A stretch of 20,999 bases of DNA from JBHJOF01 sp050330055. Lineage in GTDB: Bacteria > Pseudomonadota > Alphaproteobacteria > Kiloniellales > JAKSDN01. How positions within the stretch are numbered: position 1 is the first letter of the stretch; every line of letters begins with the position of its first letter. The notes below the pieces were generated by a model that was not told where the DNA came from, made no database searches, and was given only the letters and a program-made list of their open reading frames with translations. Below are positions 6,439 through 13,676 of this stretch, piece after piece. Location of the stretch: assembly GCA_050330055.1 (NCBI GenBank), contig JBHJOF010000001.1:1-20999 (forward strand), given 5' to 3'. Position numbers and translations under genes: made by a program.

Positions 6439-7460
6439 CGGCGCCGGCCGCGGACAAGCCGGCGCGGCGCTCGGCCGCCTACTGGCTGCAGATAACCTTC
6501 GTGCGGCTCGGCGTGCTGCCCTTCCTGCTGCTGATCGCGGTCGCCATCTTCACGCTGCTGTCGGATAACTTCCTGACCGGGCGCAACCTGATGAACGTGG
6601 TGCGCCAGTCGACCTACCTGATCCTGGTCTCGATGGGCCAGATGTTCGCGCTCCTGACCGGCGGTTTCGACCTCTCGGTCGGCACCATCGTGGCCGTGAC
6701 CTCGGTCTTCGGCGCCTCTGCCATGGCGGCGGCCTACGTTGCCATGCCCGACGCGGTGTGGCTCGCGATCCTGATCGGCATAGTCGCCGGGATCGCCGCC
6801 GGGATGGCGATCGGCATGATCAACGGCGTCGGCGTGGCGTTGTTCAACGTCTCTCCCTTCATGATGACATTGGGCATGGCTTCGGTCGGTTTCGGCATCG
6901 CGCTCTACATGACCGGCGGTGTGCCGGTCTACGGCATGCCGGTCGCGTTCGGCGACCTCTTCGGCTTCGGCAACCTGCTCGGCGTTCCGACACCGGTGGC
7001 GGTGACTCTGATCCTGATCGCCGTGCTCTATGTCCTGGTCAACTGGACGCGTCTCGGCCGCCACTTCTATGCGGTCGGCGGCAACATCAAGGCGGCCACG
7101 CTGTCCGGCATCAACACCAGGCTCACGCTGTTCCTGGCCTATGTCCTGGCCGGCGCCATGGCTGCCATCGCCGGCATGCTACTGACCGCGCGCCTCGACA
7201 CCGGCGAGTCCAACATCGGCGCCTCCATGCCGCTGGAATCGATCGCTGCCTGCGTCATCGCCGGCGTCAGCCTGCGTGGCGGCGTCGGGCGCGTCGAGAA
7301 CGTGGTGCTGGGCGCGCTCTTCATCGGCCTGGTGCAGAATGGCATGAACCTGGCGCGCATCGAGTCCTATCTGCAGACCGTGGTGATCGGCATCCTGCTG
7401 ATCGTGGCCGTGGTCGCCGACCAGTTCCGGCTGCGCGCCATGGCGAACCTGCAGGATTGA
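6435..7460 (+). CDS. RbsC-type ABC transporter permease
   Basis: This 341-residue inner-membrane protein has about eight to ten hydrophobic segments and the hallmarks of the branched/ribose permease family. One is GQMFALLTGGFDLSVGTIVA, where TGGFDLSVG matches the T-GGIDLSVG motif of RbsC. Others are a cytoplasmic loop with GRHFYAVGGN and AATLSGIN, and IAACVIAGVSLRGGVG near the C-terminus. The ATG at 6435 overlaps the stop of the ATPase gene by four bases (ATGA), which indicates translational coupling. No second permease gene follows, so it probably works as a homodimer, as RbsC does. It forms the membrane channel of the transporter with the TorT-like protein and the ATPase. Confidence 0.93.
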   Translation: MTAPAADKPARRSAAYWLQITFVRLGVLPFLLLIAVAIFTLLSDNFLTGRNLMNVVRQSTYLILVSMGQMFALLTGGFDLSVGTIVAVTSVFGASAMAAAYVAMPDAVWLAILIGIVAGIAAGMAIGMINGVGVALFNVSPFMMTLGMASVGFGIALYMTGGVPVYGMPVAFGDLFGFGNLLGVPTPVAVTLILIAVLYVLVNWTRLGRHFYAVGGNIKAATLSGINTRLTLFLAYVLAGAMAAIAGMLLTARLDTGESNIGASMPLESIAACVIAGVSLRGGVGRVENVVLGALFIGLVQNGMNLARIESYLQTVVIGILLIVAVVADQFRLRAMANLQD

Positions 7461-7463
7461 GCG

Positions 7464-8450
7464 ATGTTGCGGGCGGCATCGGTAGGCCTGGGCTGGTGGT
7501 CCGACGAGCTGGCGAAGGCCGTCCAGGGCAAGAGCGACAAGCTGCGGATCGTGAGCTGCTATTCACGCAGCGGAGACAAGCGCACGGCCTTCACCGAGAC
7601 CTTCGGCTGCGGTCAGCACGAGAGCTACGAGGCTCTGCTGAAGGACCCGGGAATCGACGCCGTGATCCTGACCACGCCCCATTCGCTGCACGCCGACCAC
7701 GTCATGCAGGCGGCCAAGGCGGGCAAGCATGTCTTTGTCGAGAAGCCCTTCACCCTGACGGCCGAGAGCGGCAATCACGCTGCGTCCGCCTGTCGCGAGG
7801 CCGGCGTGGTACTGGCGGTCGGGCACAACCGCCGCTTCTCGGCCGCCGGGCAGGTGATCAGGGCGCTGCTGGACGAAGGCTATTTCGGAACGCTGCTGCA
7901 CCTGGAGGCCAACTTCTCGGTGCCAAGCGGCATGGCCTATACGGACGAGCGCTGGCGCGCCTCCAGGATCGAGAGCCCGGGCGGCGGCCTGGCCGGGCTC
8001 GGCGTCCACATGATCGACCTGATCGCCTGGCTTGGCGGGCCGGTGCGCCGCGTGCTGGCCCAGGCGGTGCGCCGCGCCGTCGGCGTCGACATAGACGACA
8101 CCACCTCGGCGCTGTTTGAGCTCGAGTCCGGCGCCACCGGCTATCTGGGCTGCAGCCTGGCAGCGCCCTACACCTCCTTTCTCAACGTTTATGGCACCAA
8201 GGCCAACGGCTTCGCGGCGATCGATGGCGATCGACTGGAGCTGCAAGCGGTGGGAGAGCAGGCGGCGCCGCGTTCGCTCGAACCGGTTGAAACCCTGCGC
8301 GCCGAGCTCGAGGAGTTTGCCGAGGCCTGCGCCGGCAAGGCGAGTTACCGGGTGACCCCGGCTGAGGCGATTCACACTGTCGCGGTCATGCAGGCAATCG
8401 TAGACTCGGCCGAGAACCGCGGCCGGGCGGTCATCGTGACCGGCGGGTAG
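7464..8450 (+). CDS. Gfo/Idh/MocA-family NAD(P)-dependent oxidoreductase
   Basis: The 328-residue cytoplasmic protein has an N-terminal Rossmann fold and a C-terminal alpha/beta domain. Diagnostic features are the nucleotide-binding start VGLGWWSDE (7-15), where the third glycine of the usual GxGxxG is replaced, the EKPF motif (93-96) with its conserved lysine, and GGGLAGLGVHMIDLIAW (173-189) with the H182/D185 pair. Members oxidise or reduce sugars, inositols and related cyclic compounds. The gene starts three bases after the permease stop, so it is in the same transcript. It probably acts on the imported compound or a catabolic intermediate before or after the carboxylase/hydrolase steps. 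The substrate cannot be deduced from the sequence. Confidence 0.88.
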   Translation: MLRAASVGLGWWSDELAKAVQGKSDKLRIVSCYSRSGDKRTAFTETFGCGQHESYEALLKDPGIDAVILTTPHSLHADHVMQAAKAGKHVFVEKPFTLTAESGNHAASACREAGVVLAVGHNRRFSAAGQVIRALLDEGYFGTLLHLEANFSVPSGMAYTDERWRASRIESPGGGLAGLGVHMIDLIAWLGGPVRRVLAQAVRRAVGVDIDDTTSALFELESGATGYLGCSLAAPYTSFLNVYGTKANGFAAIDGDRLELQAVGEQAAPRSLEPVETLRAELEEFAEACAGKASYRVTPAEAIHTVAVMQAIVDSAENRGRAVIVTGG

Positions 8451-8501
8451 CCCTTTGATTCCGCGGGCCATGGCCAGGGCAGACCTAGGGAGGATGGGAC
8501 A

Positions 8502-9230
8502 ATGACGGTGATCAACTGCGACATGGGCGAGAGCTTCGGGCTCTACAAGATGGGCGACGACGAGTCGATGATGCCGCTCATCACCGTGGCAAACGTCGCC
8601 TGCGGCTTCCATGGCTCCGACTTCAACCACATGCACGCCACCGTGCGCCTGGCCAAGCAGCACGGCGTCAAGGTCGGTGCCCATCCCTCGCTGCCGGACC
8701 TGCAGGGCTTCGGCCGGCGCGAGATGAAGATCGGCCGCGAGGAGCTGGCCAACTGCATCATCTACCAGGTGGGCGCACTCAAGGGCTTCCTCGAGGCTGA
8801 GGGCATGCCGCTGAACCACATCAAGCCGCACGGCTCGCTCTACGGCATGGCGGCGCGCATGGAGCACGTGGCGCACGCGGTCTGCGACGCCGCCGACGTC
8901 TTCAAGGTGCCGCTCTACGGCATGATCAACTGCCTGCACGAGCAGATCTACCCGGCGCGTGGCCACGGTTTCGTCGCGGAGTACTACGCCGACCTCGCCT
9001 ATGCCGACGACGGCGGCTTGATCATCACCCGCGAGCACGAGGCGGTCGATCCGGCGGAAGCGGCGCAGCGCTGCCTGCGTGCCATCACCGACGGCAAGAC
9101 CGCCTCGGTCAACGGCGTCGACGTGGCGGTGCGGGCCGACGCGATCTGCGTGCATTCCGACACGCCGAACGCGGTGGCGGTGGCGAGAGCGGTGCGCGAT
9201 GCGGTCCGGCCCTATCTGGAGGCCGCCTGA
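8502..9230 (+). CDS. pxpA: 5-oxoprolinase subunit A (LamB/YcsF family)
   Basis: This 242-residue protein carries all the LamB/YcsF motifs: NCDMGESFG (5-13), NVACGFHGSD (31-40), VGAHPSLPDLQGFGRR (58-73) and HIKPHGSLYG (106-115). In the known PxpABC enzyme this subunit works with PxpB and PxpC to open 5-oxoproline (pyroglutamate) to glutamate at the cost of ATP. Here it is separated from the PxpB/PxpC-like genes by a biotin carrier and a biotin carboxylase gene, so the substrate or mechanism may differ. GGGAGG, seven to eight bases before the ATG at 8502, is a good ribosome-binding site. It follows the oxidoreductase by 51 bp in the same direction. Confidence 0.93.
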   Translation: MTVINCDMGESFGLYKMGDDESMMPLITVANVACGFHGSDFNHMHATVRLAKQHGVKVGAHPSLPDLQGFGRREMKIGREELANCIIYQVGALKGFLEAEGMPLNHIKPHGSLYGMAARMEHVAHAVCDAADVFKVPLYGMINCLHEQIYPARGHGFVAEYYADLAYADDGGLIITREHEAVDPAEAAQRCLRAITDGKTASVNGVDVAVRADAICVHSDTPNAVAVARAVRDAVRPYLEAA

Positions 9231-9299
9231 CGCCGCCTTGCGGGGGCGATCATTGAATTGGTGACTGGGTGATAGTGCAGACAGGGAAGGGGAAGTTTA

Positions 9300-9542
9300 A
9301 TGGCGAATAAGCAAGTGATCTCACCGCTGCCGGGCACTTTTTACAGGCGGCCGTCACCGGACCAGCCGCCCTACAAGGAGGAGGGGGACAAGGTGGCGGC
9401 CGGCGACGTCATCGGGCTGGTCGAGGTCATGAAGTCGTTCCACGAGGTAAAGGCCGACGACAGCGGCAAGGTGACCAAGTTCCTGGTCGACAACGAAGCC
9501 GCCGTGCAGGCCGGCCAGCCGCTGCTCGAGATCGAGGGCTGA
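9300..9542 (+). CDS. Stand-alone biotin carboxyl carrier protein (AccB-like)
   Basis: The 80-residue protein is essentially one biotinyl domain. It runs VISPLPGTFYRRPSP, then GDKVAAGDVIGLVEVMKSFHEV, then a C-terminal AVQAGQPLLEIEG. The predicted biotinylated lysine is K45 in EVMKSF, a variant of the usual EAMKM. It lacks the long N-terminal and Ala/Pro-rich parts of housekeeping AccB (about 150 residues), so it is not the fatty-acid-synthesis subunit. It lies 20 bp before the biotin carboxylase gene. The two would form the biotin-carboxylating half of a carboxylase whose transferase half is the KipI/KipA-like pair. The ATG at 9300 is preceded by AGGGAAGGGGAA. Confidence 0.9.
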   Translation: MANKQVISPLPGTFYRRPSPDQPPYKEEGDKVAAGDVIGLVEVMKSFHEVKADDSGKVTKFLVDNEAAVQAGQPLLEIEG

Positions 9543-9562
9543 GGCGCAGGTCTCCTCGCGTT

Positions 9563-10951
9563 ATGGCCATCGGCTCTCTCTTCATCGCCAACCGCGGCGA
9601 GATCGCGGTCCGGATCATCCGGGCCGCGCGCGAACTCGGGATTCGCACAATCCAGGCGCACAGCCAGGCCGATGCCGACTCGCTTGCCGTCAGGCTGGCC
9701 GACGAGGCGGTCGAGATCGGGCCGCCGCAGGCCGCCAAGTCCTATCTCAACATGGAGGCGATCCTGGACGCGGCGCGGCGCAGCGGCGCCGACGCCGTCC
9801 ATCCGGGCTACGGCTTCCTGGCAGAGAGCGCCGACTTCGCCGACGCGGTCGAGCTGGCCGGGCTGATCTTCGTCGGCCCCAAGGCGGAGACCATCCGGCT
9901 CCTGGGCGACAAGGTCGCGGCGCGCGAGGCGGCGGCCAAGGCCGGCGTGCCGACCGTGCCGGGCAGCGGCGGCCGGGTCGACGACCTCGCCACGGCGCAC
10001 GCGGTCGTCGAGACGACCGGCTTTCCGGTCATGATCAAGGCGGCTGCCGGCGGCGGCGGCCGCGGCATCCGCGTCGTGACCGGCAAGGAGGAGTTTGACC
10101 GGCTGCTGCCGCAGGCCAGCGCCGAGGCGCGCGCCGCCTTCGGCGACGGCGGCCTCTACATCGAGAAGCTGATCGAGCAGGCGCGCCACGTCGAGGTCCA
10201 GATCCTGGGCGATGGCTTCAATGTCGTGCATTGCTTCGAGCGAGAGTGCTCGCTGCAGCGCCGCCGCCAAAAGGTCTGGGAGGAAGCGCCCGCACCGACC
10301 CTATCGGACAAGGCGCGCCGTGCGCTCTGCGCCTCGGCGGTGGCGCTGGCCGAGAGCGTCGGCTATCGCGGCGCCGGCACCCTGGAGTACCTCTACGACG
10401 AAGCCACGGGCGACTTCTACTTCATCGAGATGAACACCCGCATCCAGGTCGAGCACCCGATCACCGAGGCGATCACCGGCATCGATCTGGTGCGCGAGAT
10501 GCTGCGCATCGCCGGCGGCGAGCCGCTGCGCTTGAAGCAGGAGGACATCCGCATCAAGGGCTGCGCCATCGAGTGCCGCATCAACGCCGAGGACCCGGCC
10601 AAGGACTTCATGCCCAATCTCGGCGTGGTCGAGAGCCTGACGCTGCCCGGCGGGCCCGGCGTGCGCTTCGACAGCCTGCTCTATCCGGGCTATGCCATCT
10701 CGCCCTTCTACGACTCGCTGCTCGGCAAGCTGATCGTCTGGGACGAGGACCGCCCGAGCGCGCTGCGCCGGCTCGAGCGGGCCCTGAACGAGCTCGAGAT
10801 CGCCGGACTCGAGACGACACAGTCACTGCACCAGGCGCTGCTCGGCGAGGCGGCCGTGCACGACGCGTCGTTCCACACGACCTTCCTGGAGAACTGGCTT
10901 GCTAGCAAGCCATCCTGTCTGTACCAGAAAAAGGAGGCGGCCGAGAGATGA
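9563..10951 (+). CDS. Biotin carboxylase (AccC-like), ATP-grasp
   Basis: This 462-residue enzyme uses ATP and bicarbonate to carboxylate biotin on the neighbouring carrier protein. It has the complete biotin carboxylase layout: IANRGEIAVRIIRAARELG (8-26), VHPGYGFLAE (79-88), the ATP-grasp glycine loop GGGGRGIR (163-170), HVEVQILGD (209-217), ECSLQRRRQKVWEEAPAP (228-245) and EMNTRIQVEHPITE (289-302). In the QRRRQK segment an Arg takes the place of the His found in E. coli AccC (QRRHQK). Its length matches AccC, so it is a free subunit. Its context, biotin carrier upstream and KipI/KipA-like genes downstream, points to a urea-carboxylase-like or lactam carboxylase rather than acetyl-CoA carboxylase. 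Its TGA overlaps the next ATG (ATGA). Confidence 0.92.
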   Translation: MAIGSLFIANRGEIAVRIIRAARELGIRTIQAHSQADADSLAVRLADEAVEIGPPQAAKSYLNMEAILDAARRSGADAVHPGYGFLAESADFADAVELAGLIFVGPKAETIRLLGDKVAAREAAAKAGVPTVPGSGGRVDDLATAHAVVETTGFPVMIKAAAGGGGRGIRVVTGKEEFDRLLPQASAEARAAFGDGGLYIEKLIEQARHVEVQILGDGFNVVHCFERECSLQRRRQKVWEEAPAPTLSDKARRALCASAVALAESVGYRGAGTLEYLYDEATGDFYFIEMNTRIQVEHPITEAITGIDLVREMLRIAGGEPLRLKQEDIRIKGCAIECRINAEDPAKDFMPNLGVVESLTLPGGPGVRFDSLLYPGYAISPFYDSLLGKLIVWDEDRPSALRRLERALNELEIAGLETTQSLHQALLGEAAVHDASFHTTFLENWLASKPSCLYQKKEAAER

Positions 10952-11823
10952 CGACACGATACTCCTTTGGCGGTGACGAGCACATCTTCGTCGAAGTCGA
11001 CGAGGAGATGTCGCTCGACGCCTTCTTCAAGAGCCTCTCGATCACCAACGCGGTGCGCGAGAGCAAGATCAAGGGCGTGACCGAGATCTGTCCGGCGAAC
11101 GCCTCCTACCAGATCAAGTTCGATCCCGACCAGATCAGTCCGGACGACCTTCTGGCCGAGCTGAAGCAGCTGGAGCGCGTCGCGGAGAAGGCGGACTCGG
11201 TCCTGGACACCCGGATCATCGAGGTGCCGGTCTTCTACAACGACCCCTGGACGCACGAGACGCTGATGCGCTTCCGCGAGCGGCACCAGGACCCGAGCAG
11301 CACCGATCTGGAATATGCCGCACGGATCAATAACTTCGCCTCGGTCGAGGACTTCATCAATGCGCACTCCGGCTCGCCCTGGTTCGTCTCCATGGTCGGC
11401 TTCGTCGCCGGCCTGCCGTTCCTGTTCCAGATGGTCGACCGGCCGCGTCAGCTCGAGGTGCCGAAGTACCTGCGGCCGCGCACCGACACGCCCAAGCTGA
11501 CGGTCGGCTACGGCGGCTGCTTTGCCTGCATCTACTCGGTGCGCGGCGCCGGCGGCTATCAGATGTTCGGCATCACGCCGATGCCGATCTTCGATCCCAA
11601 GCAGGAGGTCAGCTACCTGCGCGACTTCATGGTCTTCTTCAGGCCCGGCGACATCGTGTCGTTCAAGCGGATTGATCGGGAGGCTTACGATCAGGCTGTC
11701 GCCGAGGTCGAAGCCGGGCGCTTCGAGCCCCGGGTGCGCAACTTCACCTTCTCCCTGGAGGAGTTCCACAAGGACATCGTCGGCTGCAACACGAAGATCG
11801 GGGAGGTGCTCCATGGCAATTAG
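10948..11823 (+). CDS. pxpB: PxpB/KipI-like carboxyltransferase-domain protein (allophanate hydrolase subunit 1 family)
   Basis: The 291-residue protein belongs to the KipI/AHS1 family, which forms half of the carboxyltransferase domain of urea carboxylase and subunit B of 5-oxoprolinase. Recognisable parts are GVTEICPANASYQIKFDP (43-60), the EVPVFY strand (92-97), VSMVGFVAGLPFL (147-159) and GAGGYQMFGITPMPIFDP (200-217). It is longer than Bacillus KipI (about 240 residues), mainly in the middle. The normally conserved GxxGIGGxQTGIYP-type segment reads LTVGYGGCFACIYS here (184-197), so the QTG is lost. The ATG overlaps the carboxylase stop and the end overlaps the next gene by 11 bp, so equimolar synthesis with both partners is likely. 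The gene symbol reflects the family; true 5-oxoprolinase activity is unproven. Confidence 0.87.
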   Translation: MTTRYSFGGDEHIFVEVDEEMSLDAFFKSLSITNAVRESKIKGVTEICPANASYQIKFDPDQISPDDLLAELKQLERVAEKADSVLDTRIIEVPVFYNDPWTHETLMRFRERHQDPSSTDLEYAARINNFASVEDFINAHSGSPWFVSMVGFVAGLPFLFQMVDRPRQLEVPKYLRPRTDTPKLTVGYGGCFACIYSVRGAGGYQMFGITPMPIFDPKQEVSYLRDFMVFFRPGDIVSFKRIDREAYDQAVAEVEAGRFEPRVRNFTFSLEEFHKDIVGCNTKIGEVLHGN

Positions 11824-12787
11824 AGTCAAGTCGCCCGGCCTGGCGACATCGGTGCAGGACCTCGGCCGCCCCGGCTACTACCACCTGGGCATCCCGATTT
11901 CCGGCGGCATGGACCGCTTCTCCCTGCGTGCCGCCAACATGCTGGTCGGCAACGACGAGGGGGCCGCGGTGCTCGAGGCCGTGTTCCTCGGCCCGGCGCT
12001 CGAGTTCACGCAGGATGCCATGGTCGCGGTCACGGGGGCCGAGCTGCCGCCCAAGGTCGACGGCGAGCCGCGCGAGACCTGGAGCTCCTTCGCGGTCAAG
12101 GCCGGCCAGACCCTCGACTTCTCCTTCCTCAAGGCGGGCGCCCGCGCCTACATCGCCGTCTCCGGCGGCATCGACGTCCCGCTGGCGCTCGGCAGCCGCT
12201 CGACCTACGCGCTGGGCGCGCTCGGCGGCTTCGAGGGCCGCAATCTGCAGGCCGGCGACGAGTTGCCGGTCGGAAAGGGCGCAAAAAAGGTGGCAGAAGG
12301 CCGCAGCGTCCCGGCCAAGCTGCGCCGCCTGCCGGGCGCCACCGCCGAGCTGCGCACGCTGCCCGGGCTCTACTGGCACCGCATCACCGAGGGCTCGGGC
12401 AAGCAGTTCTTCGCCGACACCTGGAAGGTGGCACTCGAGGCCGACCGCATCGGCTACCGCTTCCGCAGCGGCCATCCGCTGGAGTTCGTCCCCCGCGAGC
12501 AGCCCTTCGGCGCCGGCTCCGACCCCTCCAACGTGGTCGACTGCTGCTATCCTTACGGCTCGATCCAGGTGCCGGGGGGCACCGAGCCCATCGTGCTGCA
12601 CCGCGACGCGGTCTCCGGCGGCGGCTATTTCATGCTTGGGACGGTGGTCTCGGCCGACATGGACATCATCGGCCAGCTGCAGCCGCACACGCCGACCAGG
12701 TTCGTCGAGGTCGACATGGCGCAGGCCCTCAAGGCGCGTCATGATCGCAGCGCCCTGCTGCAGAAGGTCAGAGAGACAATGGCTTAG
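11813..12787 (+). CDS. pxpC: PxpC/KipA-like biotin-dependent carboxyltransferase family protein (allophanate hydrolase subunit 2 family)
   Basis: The 324-residue protein is a KipA/AHS2 homologue, the second half of the urea-carboxylase carboxyltransferase domain and subunit C of 5-oxoprolinase. Family motifs are SPGLATSVQDLGRPGY (7-22), SGGMDRFSLRAANMLVGN (30-47), VAVTGAELPP (71-80), AYIAVSGGIDVPLALGSRST (112-131) and GRNLQAGDELP (142-152). The ATG at 11813 lies inside the end of the KipI-like gene and is preceded by GGGGAGG. An open frame extends further upstream but only as a shadow of that gene. With the KipI-like protein it should form a complex that accepts the carboxyl group from the biotin carrier, or activates a lactam for PxpA. 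Confidence 0.9.
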   Translation: MAIRVKSPGLATSVQDLGRPGYYHLGIPISGGMDRFSLRAANMLVGNDEGAAVLEAVFLGPALEFTQDAMVAVTGAELPPKVDGEPRETWSSFAVKAGQTLDFSFLKAGARAYIAVSGGIDVPLALGSRSTYALGALGGFEGRNLQAGDELPVGKGAKKVAEGRSVPAKLRRLPGATAELRTLPGLYWHRITEGSGKQFFADTWKVALEADRIGYRFRSGHPLEFVPREQPFGAGSDPSNVVDCCYPYGSIQVPGGTEPIVLHRDAVSGGGYFMLGTVVSADMDIIGQLQPHTPTRFVEVDMAQALKARHDRSALLQKVRETMA

Positions 12788-12835
12788 CGCTGTGGTTCCA
12801 ACAAACGGCTGCAAGTACCCCAAACATGTCTTAGC

Positions 12836-12852
12836 TGAGCGGTGACCGCTCA
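12836..12852. promoter_or_regulatory. Perfect dyad just upstream of bioY
   Basis: TGAGCGG and CCGCTCA (7-bp arms) flank TGA in the 85-bp gap between the KipA-like gene and bioY, ending 20 bp before the bioY ATG. It could be a repressor operator, an attenuator hairpin or an RNA processing site that sets bioY expression apart from the rest of the operon. It does not resemble the BioR operator (TTAT-N4-ATAA type) known in alphaproteobacteria. Confidence 0.4.
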
Positions 12853-12872
12853 AGGCGATAGAGAGAGGGACC

Positions 12873-13472
12873 ATGACTCAACAGGCGACTACGGCTACCA
12901 CGCTGGCGGGCGCGCTCTGGCCGTCCGAGAAGGCAAACGCGCTGCTGCGCAATACGATCCTGGCGCTCGCGGGGACCGCACTCCTTACCCTCTCGGCCAA
13001 GATCCAGGTGCCCTTCTGGCCGGTGCCCATGACCATGCAGACCTTCGCCGTGCTGGTGATCGGCATGGCCTACGGCTGGCGCCTCGGTGCGGCCACCGTG
13101 CTGCTCTACCTGGCCGAGGGCGCGGCCGGCCTGCCGGTCTTCAGCGGCACGCCGGAGAAGGGCATCGGCCTTGCCTACATGATGGGCAGCACTGGCGGTT
13201 ACCTGCTCGGCTTCGTGCTCATGGCGGGCGTCTGCGGCTGGCTCGCCGAGCGCGGCTGGGACCGCAGCGTGCTGGCCACCGGCGCCGCCATGCTGATCGG
13301 CGAGGTGGCGATGTACATCCCCGGCCTGCTCTGGCTCGGCGCCCTGTTCGGCTGGGACAAGCCGATCCTGGAGTGGGGCCTGACGCCCTTCATCCTGGGC
13401 GACCTGACCAAGCTGGCGCTGGCCGCCGTGCTGCTGCCGCTCGCCTGGTCCCTGGTCAGGCGCTTCCGTTAG
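12873..13472 (+). CDS. bioY: BioY biotin transporter (S component)
   Basis: The 199-residue inner-membrane protein has about six hydrophobic segments and BioY hallmarks: KIQVPFWPVPMTMQTFAVLV (43-62), LYLAEGAAGLPVF (81-93) and GIGLAYMMGSTGGYLLGFVL (101-120). BioY captures biotin, alone or with the BioMN energising module, and no bioM or bioN lies nearby. Its position directly after a biotin carrier/carboxylase/transferase set makes sense as cofactor supply: when the operon is induced, demand for biotin rises. The ATG at 12873 follows GAGAGGG at a suitable distance. It is the last gene of the run and is followed by a strong hairpin. Confidence 0.95.
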   Translation: MTQQATTATTLAGALWPSEKANALLRNTILALAGTALLTLSAKIQVPFWPVPMTMQTFAVLVIGMAYGWRLGAATVLLYLAEGAAGLPVFSGTPEKGIGLAYMMGSTGGYLLGFVLMAGVCGWLAERGWDRSVLATGAAMLIGEVAMYIPGLLWLGALFGWDKPILEWGLTPFILGDLTKLALAAVLLPLAWSLVRRFR

Positions 13473-13502
13473 GCCCGGCTCGGACCGGACGACTCCCGAT
13501 CC

Positions 13503-13532
13503 CCGGCCCGCCGCACCGCCGCGGCGGGCCGG
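13503..13532. terminator. Strong GC hairpin after bioY, probable operon terminator
   Basis: CCGGCCCGCCGC (13503-13514) pairs perfectly with GCGGCGGGCCGG (13521-13532) across a six-base loop, 30 bp after the bioY stop. There is no T-tract, as is often the case in high-GC genomes. The position marks the end of the operon. Confidence 0.6.
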
Positions 13533-13676
13533 GCGAGCCTTCCGCGCGAATGGCTCCGTCCCTGCCGAGTGCCTGAGATTGAACATCGTATACAAATGAA
13601 AAGCTTTTCCGTGCTACACTCATAGCGTGCTTCGGGTGCCCGGCATCGCGAAGCGTTGCCAGGGTGGAGGTCGGCG

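Noticed and set aside
7563..9155. Long leftward open frame (530 codons) opposite the oxidoreductase and pxpA
   Set aside because: Antisense shadow produced by high G/C at third positions of two well-supported genes; its product matches no known protein pattern.
9300..10951. Housekeeping acetyl-CoA carboxylase accB-accC
   Set aside because: The carrier lacks the N-terminal part and spacer of housekeeping AccB, has a variant biotin motif, and sits among pxpA and KipI/KipA genes.
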